Positions 26,746 through 35,349 of a stretch of DNA of 51,937 bases are shown here, one piece after another. The stretch is from NCBI GenBank assembly GCA_947447615.1, contig CANFJQ010000002.1, positions 1-51,937 on the forward strand. The letters run 5' to 3'. The position numbers and the translations under genes were made by a program. Origin of the DNA: Comamonadaceae bacterium. GTDB lineage: Bacteria; Pseudomonadota; Gammaproteobacteria; Burkholderiales; Burkholderiaceae_C. Position 1 is the first letter of the stretch, and every line of letters begins with the position of its first letter. Under the pieces are notes generated by a model that saw only the letters and a list, made by a program, of their open reading frames with translations, made no database searches and was not told the DNA's origin.

Positions 26746-28999
26746 CGCGCGCATGCTCTGGCGTGTAGCGCTAGGGGCCTTGCTCGCACTTGCGCTAGTT
26801 GGTGTAGTGCAGGGCGCTGATTGGTTTAGCCTGACGCGATTGCAATCGCAATACCAAGACTTGAAAGCCTGGCACGCACAAGCACCTTGGACAGTGCGCG
26901 CTGCGTTTTTTGCGCTGTATGTCCTGCTGGCCAGTGCCGCCGTGCCTGGCATTGTGGTGCTGACCTTGGCCGGTGGTGCGGTGCTGGGTTTTGGCTGGGG
27001 TTTGCTGTTGGTGTCTTTTGCGTCCAGCCTGGGCGCCACGCTGTGCTTGCTGGTGGTGCGCCATGTACTGGCTGATAGCTTGCCCGCTTACCTGGGCGCC
27101 GGCATGACGCGGCGCTTAGGGCATATGACGCGCGGCTTGGAGCGCGAAGGTGTTTTTTACTTGCTCAGTTTGCGCTTGATCCCGCTTGTGCCCTTTGGCG
27201 CGGTCAATGTGCTTATGGGTTTGACGCGCATGCGGGCCTGGCGCTTTTATGTGTTCAGCCAATTAGGCATGTTGCCCAGCACCGTGATTTATCTGCAAGC
27301 TGGTAGCCAGTTGGCGGCCTTGCAATCGGTATCCGACATCTTGCAGCCGCAGGTGGCAGTGGGCCTGATCGCCTTGGCGCTGGCCATGGCCGGCACACCC
27401 TGGTTGACGCGGCGCCTATTGGCTTGGCTGCGCCGGCGCACGGTGGCCGCACGCTGGAAGCGCCCAGCGCGTTTTGATTACAACCTGATCGTCATTGGCG
27501 GCGGTGCGGGTGGTTTGGTGTCTGCTTATGTGGCCGCGCACGCGCAAGCACGCGTGGCCCTGGTGGAGGCAGGCGAAATGGGTGGCGATTGCCTCAACCG
27601 TGGCTGCGTGCCCAGCAAGGCCTTGATTCAAAGTGCGCGCGTCGCGCAGCAAGCGCGGCAAGCGCAGGGCTTTGGCATACACACCGGGCCGGTGCAGGTG
27701 GACTTTGCTGCCGTCATGCAACGTGTGCGCAGCATCATCGCCGCCATCGCGCCCAACGACAGCCCCGAGCGTTACCGCGCCATGGGGGTGGACGTGTTGC
27801 AAGCCTATGCTTACATTATCGACCCCTGGACGGTGGAGTTGCGCCGCAGCGGCCAGGCGCCCGAGCGCATCAGTGCCCGCAGCATTATTTTGGCGACCGG
27901 GTCGCAGCCGGCCGTGCCCGCTATTGCTGGCCTACAGGACAGCGGCTATGTGACCAGCGATACCCTGTGGGATGTGTTGGAACAATCTGCCGCGCTGCCC
28001 CGGCGCATCGCCATCGTGGGTGGTGGGCCGGTAGGTTGCGAGTTGGCGCAGGCCTTTGCGCGTCTGGGTGCGCAGGTGAGTTTGGTCGAGGCCGCGCCCG
28101 CTTTGCTATCTAAAGAAGATGCAGATGTCAGCGCGCTGGTGCAAGCCGCATTAAGTGCCGATGGTGTGCGCGTATTCACAGGGCACCAGGTCTTGCGCTG
28201 CGAAACACTGCCCGCGCATGCGGGTGCGGATAAATTGGTGGTGATACGCCAAAACACCGCGTCGCATGGCCAGCAGTCTTCGATGCCTGACACGCCCGCC
28301 GCGCAAGACGACGAATTTGCCGTCCCCTACGATTTGCTCCTCTGCGCCACTGGACGCCAAGCCCGGCTGCGCGGTTTTGGCTTGGAAGCGCTGGGCATAG
28401 CCAGCGATACGCTTTTGCACACCGACGCGTATTTGCAAACCCTGATTCCTTCGATTTATGCTGCCGGGGACGTAGTGGGCCCCTACCAGTTCACCCATGC
28501 CGCTGCGCACCAAGCCTGGTATTCGGCAGTCAATGCTTTGCTCGAGGGTTGGGGCGCGCTGCGGCCCGACTACAGCGTGTTGCCCACTGCTGTCTATGTA
28601 GCCCCCGAAGTGGCACGTGTGGGCCTCAATGAACAACAAGCGCAGACGCGCGGCCTGGCCTATGAAGTCACCCGTTTTGAGCTTGCAGGCCTGGACCGTG
28701 CGATTTGTGATGCAGCGCATGGCGCAGTGCCTGCCGGTTTTGTCAAAGTGCTGACGGTGCCCGGGCGCGATACCTTGTTGGGCGTTTCCATCGTAGGTGA
28801 GCATGCCGCCGAATTGCTTGCGCCCTATGCGCTGGCCATGCGCCAGGGCATAGGTTTGAAAGGGATTTTGGCCACCGTCCACAGCTACCCGACGCTCAGC
28901 GAGTCGGCCAGGCATGTGGCGGGCCAATGGCAGCGCGCGCACTTGCCCGCAGCAGCCATGCCTTGGCTGGCGCGCTGGCACCGCTGGCGGCGCGGCTAG
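26738..28999 (+). CDS. Fusion of a TVP38/TMEM64 (VTT) membrane domain with a FAD/NAD disulfide oxidoreductase
   Basis: This is a 753-residue two-part protein. Residues 1-240 form a VTT/DedA-like membrane domain (hydrophobic helices, GGAVLGFGWGLLLVSFASSLG, LRLIPLVPFGAVNVLMG). From about 244 comes a class I pyridine-nucleotide disulfide oxidoreductase: FAD loop LIVIGGGAGGLVSAYVAA, redox pair in GGDCLNRGCVPSKAL, NAD loop IAIVGGGPVGCELA, IYAAGDVVG, and a C-terminal dimerisation domain with HSYPTLSE. It has no N-terminal heavy-metal domain and no C-terminal vicinal cysteines, so mercuric reduction is unlikely. ATG 26738 with AGGA upstream overlaps ynjF by 8 bases. It may pass electrons at the membrane; the partner is unknown. 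Confidence 0.88.
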   Translation: MFNARMLWRVALGALLALALVGVVQGADWFSLTRLQSQYQDLKAWHAQAPWTVRAAFFALYVLLASAAVPGIVVLTLAGGAVLGFGWGLLLVSFASSLGATLCLLVVRHVLADSLPAYLGAGMTRRLGHMTRGLEREGVFYLLSLRLIPLVPFGAVNVLMGLTRMRAWRFYVFSQLGMLPSTVIYLQAGSQLAALQSVSDILQPQVAVGLIALALAMAGTPWLTRRLLAWLRRRTVAARWKRPARFDYNLIVIGGGAGGLVSAYVAAHAQARVALVEAGEMGGDCLNRGCVPSKALIQSARVAQQARQAQGFGIHTGPVQVDFAAVMQRVRSIIAAIAPNDSPERYRAMGVDVLQAYAYIIDPWTVELRRSGQAPERISARSIILATGSQPAVPAIAGLQDSGYVTSDTLWDVLEQSAALPRRIAIVGGGPVGCELAQAFARLGAQVSLVEAAPALLSKEDADVSALVQAALSADGVRVFTGHQVLRCETLPAHAGADKLVVIRQNTASHGQQSSMPDTPAAQDDEFAVPYDLLLCATGRQARLRGFGLEALGIASDTLLHTDAYLQTLIPSIYAAGDVVGPYQFTHAAAHQAWYSAVNALLEGWGALRPDYSVLPTAVYVAPEVARVGLNEQQAQTRGLAYEVTRFELAGLDRAICDAAHGAVPAGFVKVLTVPGRDTLLGVSIVGEHAAELLAPYALAMRQGIGLKGILATVHSYPTLSESARHVAGQWQRAHLPAAAMPWLARWHRWRRG

Positions 29000-29038
29000 C
29001 CAGAAGGCTCGCCACGCGCTTAGTCACAATGGGGGGCT

Positions 29039-31549
29039 ATGCAAAAACACTCCGGCCCCATCTTGCGCGACCTGGTGCTGGTAGGCGGCGGCCATAGCCA
29101 TGTAGCCGTGGTCAAAGCCTTTGGCATGCAGCCGCTGGCGGGTTTGCGTATTACCTTGGTGTGTACCGATGCGCACACGCCGTATTCGGGCATGTTGCCC
29201 GGTTATGTGGCTGGTCACTATGGCTATGACGAAGTCCATCTCGATTTAGTGCGCTTGTGCGCCTACGCCGGGGCACGCTTTGTGCGGGCGCAGGTTATCG
29301 GCATAGACCGCGAGGCACGCCAAGTGCTGCTGCACGGGCGCCCGGCCTTGGACTATGACGTGCTGGCGATCAACACCGGCTCCACGCCGCAAGTGGCGCA
29401 GGTGCAGGGCGCAAGTGAACATGCGATACCGGTCAAGCCGATTGCCGCTTTTAACGCGCGCTGGTTGCAAATCCTTGCCCGCGTGCGCTCCGGGCAGGGG
29501 CCGCGCCACATTGCGGTGGTGGGCGCGGGCGCTGGAGGCGTGGAGTTGCTGCTGGCAATGCAATACCGCTTAGGCAAGGAATGCAAAGCGCTAGGCCTAC
29601 AAGCGCCACAGTTTGCGTTGTTTTCTGCGGCGCCCACTATTTTGCCCTCGCACAACGCAGGCGTGCGTGCGCGCTTTATGCACACCTTGCAAGCGCGTGG
29701 TGTGCAAGTGCATCTGGGCGCGCGGGTGCAGTCGCTTAGCGCTAGCGGTGTGCAGGTGCTGCGCGCAAGCGATGCGGGTTCTGCGACGCCATCGGCGCAG
29801 CACGTGGCGAGCAACGACTCAAATCTCGTATCGCGTTCCGCAGATGAGCTGGAATACGTAGAGGCCGATGCCGTTTTCTGGGTGACGCAAGCATCGGGCG
29901 GCAGTTGGTTGACTTCCACCGGCTTGGCGCTCGATGCCGACGGCTGTGTGCGCGTGAACGCGTATTTGCAGTCCGACAGCGACGCACGGATTTTTGCCAG
30001 CGGCGATGTGGCCGCTTTCGGCCCGCGCCCGCTGGAAAAAGCCGGTGTGTTTGCGGTGCGCATGGGCATGCCATTGGCGCGTAATCTGCGCCATGCCTTG
30101 TGCGGACTGCCCTTAAAAGCCTATCGTCCCCAAAAGCATTGGCTGGCCTTGATCAGCACGGGCGATCGCTATGCGGTGGCCTCGCGCGGCATGCTGGGCT
30201 TTGCCGGTACCTGGGTATGGCGCTGGAAAGACCAAATTGACCGGCGCTTTATGCAGCGTTTTTCTGATCTGGGCTTACCCGCGATGGCGCCCGCAGCAAG
30301 CGATACAGGCGCGCAGGCGCTGGCCCATTTCGCAGACCTGGATGCACAAGAGCGCACCCAAGCGCAAGCAGCCCAGGCCATGCGTTGCGGTGGCTGCGCC
30401 GCCAAAGTGGGGGCGGGTGTGCTGGGTAGGGCGCTGGGCGGTTTGCAGACGCTGGATAGCCCGGATGTGCTGATTGGCCTATCCGCGCCCGATGACGCGG
30501 CGCTGGTGCGCATTCCCCCAGGCAAAGCGCAGGTGCAAACCGTGGATTTTTTCCGCGCGTTTATCGACGACCCCTACCACTTCGGCCAGATTGCCGCCAA
30601 CCATGCGCTGGGCGACATTTTTGCGATGGGCGCTACGCCGCACACCGCCACGGCCATTGCCGTGGTACCGCCGGGCTTGGACCGCCAGACCCAAAGCCTG
30701 TTGTCGCAGCTCATGGCCGGTGCGGTGCAGGTACTCAATGCGGCAGGCTGCGCGCTGGTGGGGGGCCACAGCGGCGAGGGGCCGGAGTTGTCGCTGGGCT
30801 TTGCCATCAACGGCCTGGTGGATCTGGACGCGCAAGGCCAGCCGGTGCAGCTGATGCGCAAAACCGGCGCGCGGGCCGGTGACGCCTTGATTTTGACCAA
30901 GGCCTTGGGCACGGGCACTTTATTTGCGGCCCACGCCCTGGGCCGCGCGCGTGGCCGCTGGGTGGAGGCGGCGCTGGACAGCATGGCCCAATCCAGCCAG
31001 GGCGCCGCCCACACCCTGGCGCAGTTCGGCGCCCGTGCGTGTACCGATGTCACCGGCTTTGGCTTGCTAGGCCATTTGGTGGAAATGCTGCAAACCGAGC
31101 GCCTGGGCGCGCAATTAGACATGGCGTCTTTGCCGCTACTGGATGGCGCATTGGCGTCGATGGATGCTGGTATTTTCAGTTCCTTGCACAGTAGCAATGC
31201 CCAGCAAGGCTCGGCGATTGCGGGTTGGCCTTGGCACCCGGGAAAAGAATCGGGCCGGGGTTCCGACGCAGGCCTTGGCGCGGGCTTGGGCAAAAGCACC
31301 CATTCAAGTCCAAGTCCAAGTGCTGACGCTGACGATGCAGAACTATCTGCCGCCCAAGCGCTGCGCTTGCGCCGCGCCTTGCTATTTGACCCGCAAACCG
31401 CCGGCGGCTTGCTGGCCAGCGTGCCCTGGGAGCAGGCGCAGGCCTGTTTGCAAACCTTGCGGGCACAGGGTTATGCGCAGAGCGCGTTGATCGGGCGGGT
31501 GTGCGAAGTGGCCGATTTCCGGGCGCCCATCACGCTCGTGGAACAATAG
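29039..31549 (+). CDS. selD: Ndh-like oxidoreductase fused to selenide, water dikinase
   Basis: This 836-residue fusion has an NDH-2-like FAD/NAD domain (1-390: LVLVGGGHSHVAVVKAF, YSGMLPGYVAGHY, IAVVGAGAGGVELLLAM, ASGDVAAFGPRPLEKAGVFA) followed by SelD from about 440 (MRCGGCAAKVG, with the active-site Cys and Lys; SAPDDAALVRI; QTVDFFRAFIDDPYHFG; NHALGDIFAMGATP; VGGHSGEGPELSLGFAI; TDVTGFGLLGHL; LLFDPQTAGGLL). SelD makes selenophosphate from selenide and ATP. A low-complexity stretch of about 50 residues (KSTHSSPSPSADADD region) interrupts the C-terminal lobe. No selA, selB, selC or mnmH is in the window, so the selenium user is unknown. The next gene starts 4 bases later. Confidence 0.93.
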   Translation: MQKHSGPILRDLVLVGGGHSHVAVVKAFGMQPLAGLRITLVCTDAHTPYSGMLPGYVAGHYGYDEVHLDLVRLCAYAGARFVRAQVIGIDREARQVLLHGRPALDYDVLAINTGSTPQVAQVQGASEHAIPVKPIAAFNARWLQILARVRSGQGPRHIAVVGAGAGGVELLLAMQYRLGKECKALGLQAPQFALFSAAPTILPSHNAGVRARFMHTLQARGVQVHLGARVQSLSASGVQVLRASDAGSATPSAQHVASNDSNLVSRSADELEYVEADAVFWVTQASGGSWLTSTGLALDADGCVRVNAYLQSDSDARIFASGDVAAFGPRPLEKAGVFAVRMGMPLARNLRHALCGLPLKAYRPQKHWLALISTGDRYAVASRGMLGFAGTWVWRWKDQIDRRFMQRFSDLGLPAMAPAASDTGAQALAHFADLDAQERTQAQAAQAMRCGGCAAKVGAGVLGRALGGLQTLDSPDVLIGLSAPDDAALVRIPPGKAQVQTVDFFRAFIDDPYHFGQIAANHALGDIFAMGATPHTATAIAVVPPGLDRQTQSLLSQLMAGAVQVLNAAGCALVGGHSGEGPELSLGFAINGLVDLDAQGQPVQLMRKTGARAGDALILTKALGTGTLFAAHALGRARGRWVEAALDSMAQSSQGAAHTLAQFGARACTDVTGFGLLGHLVEMLQTERLGAQLDMASLPLLDGALASMDAGIFSSLHSSNAQQGSAIAGWPWHPGKESGRGSDAGLGAGLGKSTHSSPSPSADADDAELSAAQALRLRRALLFDPQTAGGLLASVPWEQAQACLQTLRAQGYAQSALIGRVCEVADFRAPITLVEQ

Positions 31550-31553
31550 GGGT

Positions 31554-32675
31554 ATGACGGAAGAATTACCGACACCCTCCGCAGACTCTGTGGTCACGGG
31601 TGAAGAAGCCATTGCCCTGGGCGCCCAGTTGGCCGCCAGGCCCTACCGGCGGCCCGAGCATTTGGTCTTATGGGGGATGGGCCCAGCCCATATCCGCGTG
31701 CTCGAACACTTCAAGCGCCAGCCCTTGGCGCATGTCCAGATCACGGTCTTAGCCCAACAAACCCAGACTTTTGCCCCGCGCAAACTGGCACGCTACGTCG
31801 CCAACGATGTGCCGCTGGCCGATTGCATGGTCGATTTCGAGCCGCTTTTGCAACAGGACAAAGTGCAATGGACCGGACGCCAAGGCCGAGGCCTCAATGC
31901 CGTGTCGCGCAGCATCTTGCTGGACGACGGCCAGTCCATCAGCTACGACCTGCTGTCTATCAACACCGGCCCGGTGCCGCACCGCGAAGCTATCGAAGCG
32001 GCCATGCCCGGCGCGCGTGAACACGGCCTGTTTGTGCCACCGCTGGAAGGTTTTGCCAATTTATGGCCCAAGGTCTGCGGCCTGGGCCGCACCCGCGCGC
32101 TACGTATGGCGGTCATTGGCGCCGGCACCGAGGGCTTTGAACTGGCCCTGGCCGTGCGCCAGCGTATGCCTACTGCCGCGGTGACCTGGATCATCGGCCC
32201 CCAGCAAGAGGGTGACAAAGCCTATCCCGAAACTTTGCACCAGCGCATGCTGCAATTGCTGCGTGAGCAGCGTGTCACCGTGCTGTATGAAACCGTGGCC
32301 TCGCTCACGCGCGATGATGTGGTGCTGTCCAGTGGCGCACGCCTGGCCTGCGATGTGCCGATTTTGGTTTTGGCCCACACCGCGCCCGCCTGGCTCGTCC
32401 CCAGCGGCCTGGCGGTGCAAGACGAGGCTATGGCCACCGACGCCTTCGAGCGCAGCAGCAGCCACCCGGAAGTGTTTCATGTCTGGCAAGACAGCGAAGC
32501 GCTGGCCAATAACGTGCACGCGATGATGCAGTCCGAGCCTGCCAAACTGCGCGCTAACAAGCCACGCGCATTGCAGTTTTTGTACGCAGGCGCCAGCCAC
32601 GCCTTGCTGGCCTGGGGCGGACAATGCATGCAAGGCCGCGCAGTCGCCTGGCTGAAGAAATTCTTAAAATCCTAA
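31554..32675 (+). CDS. NDH-2-like FAD-dependent oxidoreductase
   Basis: This 373-residue protein is a distant paralogue of the N-terminal half of the preceding Ndh-SelD fusion. The NAD loop AVIGAGTEGFELALAV is intact, and LLSINTGPVPHREAIEAA corresponds to the second FAD contact. The first FAD loop is degenerate (LVLWGMGPAHIRVLEHF, lacking GxGxxG), although the same HI/HVxVL-type helix is kept. It begins 4 bases after selD, so both are surely co-translated, perhaps forming a heterodimer. The C-terminus (HALLAWGGQCMQGRAVAWLKKF) resembles the membrane-touching helix of NDH-2. Function unknown; the redox substrate may be quinone or a selenium or sulfur compound. Confidence 0.72.
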   Translation: MTEELPTPSADSVVTGEEAIALGAQLAARPYRRPEHLVLWGMGPAHIRVLEHFKRQPLAHVQITVLAQQTQTFAPRKLARYVANDVPLADCMVDFEPLLQQDKVQWTGRQGRGLNAVSRSILLDDGQSISYDLLSINTGPVPHREAIEAAMPGAREHGLFVPPLEGFANLWPKVCGLGRTRALRMAVIGAGTEGFELALAVRQRMPTAAVTWIIGPQQEGDKAYPETLHQRMLQLLREQRVTVLYETVASLTRDDVVLSSGARLACDVPILVLAHTAPAWLVPSGLAVQDEAMATDAFERSSSHPEVFHVWQDSEALANNVHAMMQSEPAKLRANKPRALQFLYAGASHALLAWGGQCMQGRAVAWLKKFLKS

Positions 32676-32703
32676 TTCGCGTTTTTCATTAGGGAGGCAC
32701 ACC

Positions 32704-33180
32704 ATGGATTCAATGCAAACTCCGCTGCCGGAAAGTATGGACATTCCCCAGCGCAAAGTCGATACGCTTTTGCAGCACTATGGCTTAAGCCATACGCACC
32801 CGGTCAATGAAGTGATTCATTTTGTGGCGATTCCCGCCATCATGCTTAGCCTTAACGGCTTGTTGTTTGCGGTGCACCCGGCTTTGGTTCTTTTGTTGAT
32901 CGCCGCGAGCCTGGTCTATTACGCCCGTCTATCCTGGCCTTTCACCCTATGCATGTTGCTCTTGTCCTCCGTAATGCTGGCCTTGGTCGATGCTATGGAC
33001 GCCGCGGGTGTGCTGGTGCAAGCCAGCGTGGGAATTTTTGTTCTTGCCTGGATTTTTCAATTCATCGGCCACCATCTAGAGGGCAAAAAACCTTCTTTTT
33101 TCGAGGACCTGCAATACCTGCTGGTCGGGCCTTTGTTTGTCCTGAGCAAAGTTTTCGAGCGCCTAGGCGTACGCTGGTAA
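32704..33180 (+). CDS. Mpo1-like (DUF962) integral membrane protein
   Basis: This is a 158-residue membrane protein of the Mpo1/YGL010w family; the yeast member is a dioxygenase in alpha-oxidation of 2-hydroxy fatty acids. Family features seen are LLQHYGLSHTHPVNEVIHF near residue 22, IPAIMLSL, and WIFQFIGHHLEGKKPSFFEDLQYLLVGPLFVL near the C-terminus. The conserved histidines (HTHPVN-IH and GHH) are intact and would bind iron. Four hydrophobic segments are visible. The start ATG 32704 follows AGGGAGG at good spacing. It is downstream of the Ndh-like gene on the same strand, so it could belong to the same transcript. Confidence 0.85.
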   Translation: MDSMQTPLPESMDIPQRKVDTLLQHYGLSHTHPVNEVIHFVAIPAIMLSLNGLLFAVHPALVLLLIAASLVYYARLSWPFTLCMLLLSSVMLALVDAMDAAGVLVQASVGIFVLAWIFQFIGHHLEGKKPSFFEDLQYLLVGPLFVLSKVFERLGVRW

Positions 33181-33264
33181 ATCGGACGTGTTGGCCATAG
33201 CGCGCAAGTTGCCTGTCCCCACGCGCAGCTTGATACCGGCTGCATCTGCCCGAGATTGCGCCTG

Positions 33265-34494
33265 ATGGCACGCGTTGCTGTCCTAGGCGCGGGCTTTGTT
33301 GGACTGTCCTCGGCCTACTGGCTGATGCGCGACGGTCACGAGGTCAGCTTGTACGAGCCGCGTGGCGCAGCGGGCGGCGCCTCCTTCGGCAATGCCGGCA
33401 CCTTTGCCAATTACGCCTGCATCCCCGTCAACAACCCTTCGGTGTTTCGTGATCTGCCGCGCTATTTGTTCTCGTCGCAAAGTCCCTTGCGCGTACGCTG
33501 GTCGCACTTGCATGCCTTGGCCCCCTGGCTTACGCGCTTTTTATGGGCTTCCACACCCGCGCGCTACACATCTACCGTAAGCGTCTTGTCGCATCTGCTG
33601 GCCCGCGCGCAAAGCGGCTACGACGCGATGCTGGCCGAGGCCGATCTACAGCGATTCGTCCGGCCACAAGAATGCTTATATTTGTATTCCAGCGCCGCCG
33701 CTTTTGAAGGCGCACGCGAAACCCTGGAATTGCGCCGCAGTTTGGGTGTGGAGTCCGATATCTTGGATGCGGATGCGATTGCCAAGTTAGAGCCGCAGCT
33801 CAGCCCCATCTTTCATCGCGGCGCCTTGTTCAAAGGTTCCTGGCACCTGAGCGATCCCTCGGCCTTTCTGCATGCCTTGTTGGCGTATTTGCAAGACAAG
33901 GGGCTGGTGGTCCATCCGCTGGCTGTGACGCAAGTACAAGCGGATGACAAGCAAGTGCGCTTGCGTGGCGCAGGCCATGACAGCGCCTACGATTACCTGG
34001 CCCTGTGCGCGGGTGTGCATTCCAAAGCCTTGGCAGCCCAATGCGGCGACGATGTGCCGCTGCAAGCCGAGCGTGGCTACCACCTGATGTTCCCTGGCAG
34101 CACGCCTTTGATTTCACGTCCTGTAGGTTGGGCCGAGCGTGGTTTTTATATGACGCCCATGGCGCAAGGCATACGCGTGGCCGGCACGGTGGAGTTGGCG
34201 GACTTGGGGCAAGAAATGCACCCCGGTTTGCTGGATTTACTGAACTTTGCATCGCACCGCGCCTTGCCCGCCTTGGGTGCGCCGCAGGCGCCTTGGCTAG
34301 GTTTCCGACCGACGCTGCCCGATGGCCTGCCGGTATTGGGGCGTTCGCGCAATAGCGCGCGGGTGGTGTATGCCTTTGGCCATCAGCACATTGGGCTGAC
34401 TTTGGGTGGCTTGACCGGGAGTTTGGTGGCCGACATGGTAGGTGGCCGTCCAAGCGCCTTGGATTTACATCCTTTGCGCGCGCAAAGGTTTTGA
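33265..34494 (+). CDS. FAD-dependent D-amino acid dehydrogenase (DadA-like)
   Basis: This is a DAO-family flavoprotein, 409 residues. The FAD loop VAVLGAGFVGLSSAYWLMRDGHEV is at the very N-terminus, followed by SFGNAGTFANYACIPVNNP, which matches the DadA SxANAG.. active-site stretch. The C-terminus has GFRPTLPDGLPVLGRS and YAFGHQHIGLTLGG, also typical of DadA. The track starts at a TTG (33256); ATG 33265 is preferred. DadA enzymes oxidise D-amino acids and pass electrons to the quinone pool, but close relatives act on other amines (proline, glycine, hydroxyproline), so substrate is uncertain. It is convergent with the next small gene. Confidence 0.84.
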   Translation: MARVAVLGAGFVGLSSAYWLMRDGHEVSLYEPRGAAGGASFGNAGTFANYACIPVNNPSVFRDLPRYLFSSQSPLRVRWSHLHALAPWLTRFLWASTPARYTSTVSVLSHLLARAQSGYDAMLAEADLQRFVRPQECLYLYSSAAAFEGARETLELRRSLGVESDILDADAIAKLEPQLSPIFHRGALFKGSWHLSDPSAFLHALLAYLQDKGLVVHPLAVTQVQADDKQVRLRGAGHDSAYDYLALCAGVHSKALAAQCGDDVPLQAERGYHLMFPGSTPLISRPVGWAERGFYMTPMAQGIRVAGTVELADLGQEMHPGLLDLLNFASHRALPALGAPQAPWLGFRPTLPDGLPVLGRSRNSARVVYAFGHQHIGLTLGGLTGSLVADMVGGRPSALDLHPLRAQRF

Positions 34495-34518
34495 TCTTGC
34501 TGCTATAGCATCTGCGTT

Positions 34519-34854
34519 TTAGTGGGCCGCGCTAATGCCCTGGTTAGGAAAGCCCATATTCCATCCCGAGCTGGCCCAGCGCGTGTCCACCGTCGTGGCA
34601 GATGGTGTGGAGACGGCTAGTTCTACAGGGGCAGGCTTGGGTGCGTTTTTGTGCACGCGCTCAATCAATCCTTCCGCGATCAGGCTGCGCATCAACTCTT
34701 TGACATCGCCCACGGTCGTGAGGCTGCGCATCAGGGTAGAGGTGGAGGTTTGGCCATTGATACACCAAAGTACGGTACGCATGCGGCGCGGCATACCGGA
34801 ATTCAAATCCTTTAACGCATCGAGGCCTTTAGCTGTTTTGGCGAATACTGACAT
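34519..34854 (-). CDS. Small winged-helix-like protein of unknown function
   Basis: I recognise this only as a conserved betaproteobacterial hypothetical type. From ATG 34854, preceded by AGGAGCTTAT, the product has 111 residues. The first two thirds (KTAKGLDALKDLNSGMPRRM, RTVLWCINGQTSTSTLMRSL, VGDVKELMRSLIAEGLIERV) look like a winged-helix fold, with a Pro/Ala/Thr-rich tail. The track's start ten codons earlier lacks a ribosome-binding site. Similar proteins are often annotated as response-regulator-like, but no receiver domain is present here. It is divergent from the XRE regulator across a 495-base gap. Confidence 0.7.
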   Translation of the reverse strand: MSVFAKTAKGLDALKDLNSGMPRRMRTVLWCINGQTSTSTLMRSLTTVGDVKELMRSLIAEGLIERVHKNAPKPAPVELAVSTPSATTVDTRWASSGWNMGFPNQGISAAH

Positions 34855-35349
34855 ATAAGCTCCTGAACACATACCAATAAGCACAATTTACCTTGTGTTT
34901 GAAAACATTCTAATAAAATTTATATAAATGGCAAGTTTTTTCTTAAAAACATTTTTCCCGTAAATACAACAAATACAAAGTAAACCAATTTTTATGAAAA
35001 AATCGTTAAAAATGATATTTCGGCGCGGTAGTGGCTGTGCCCTAGTCGACAGCGCCGGACGCAAGCGCCTAAGGCGGGATGGTCTCGCGTGCAGGGTCGC
35101 GGCGCAGATCCAATGCCGGTCTGCTGCTCGCAGGCCAACTTTGCGCAGTTCCTGCATTCGGTGATGTGCGCAGCAGAGCGCACAGAACATGGCGCAGCTT
35201 AGATTTGCGCGCGCAGTAGAAATAAACATCAAATTGCATCGGTGCGTGGGTGACAGCAGGGCGTGTGCTGCAGTTCCAACGGATGGCCCACACTGTATAG
35301 GTAATAATTTCTAAATTATGAATTAAACAGATGTAAAAAAGGAGGCGGC
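34855..35349. other. Long divergent intergenic region
   Basis: About 495 bases between two divergent small genes. The left 130 bases are very AT-rich (TAATAAAATTTATATAAATG) and probably hold the promoter of the gene at 34519. The middle is GC-rich with no convincing ORF: an ATG at 34993 opens only 56 codons without family resemblance. The right end is AT-rich again (GTAATAATTTCTAAATTATG), ahead of the XRE gene. No RNA gene or clear terminator was recognised. Confidence 0.5.

Noticed and set aside
26738-28999. Mercuric reductase (merA)
   Set aside because: The redox CxxxxC is present, but the HMA domain and the C-terminal vicinal cysteines needed for Hg(II) are missing, and no mer genes are nearby.
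29039-31549. Possible selenocysteine codon in or near the Ndh-SelD fusion
   Set aside because: The active-site position is an ordinary Cys (MRCGGCAAK) and no in-frame TGA interrupts the gene.
34993-35163. 56-codon ORF starting MKKSLKMIF
   Set aside because: The promising basic-hydrophobic start soon turns Arg-rich without structure; no ribosome-binding site.
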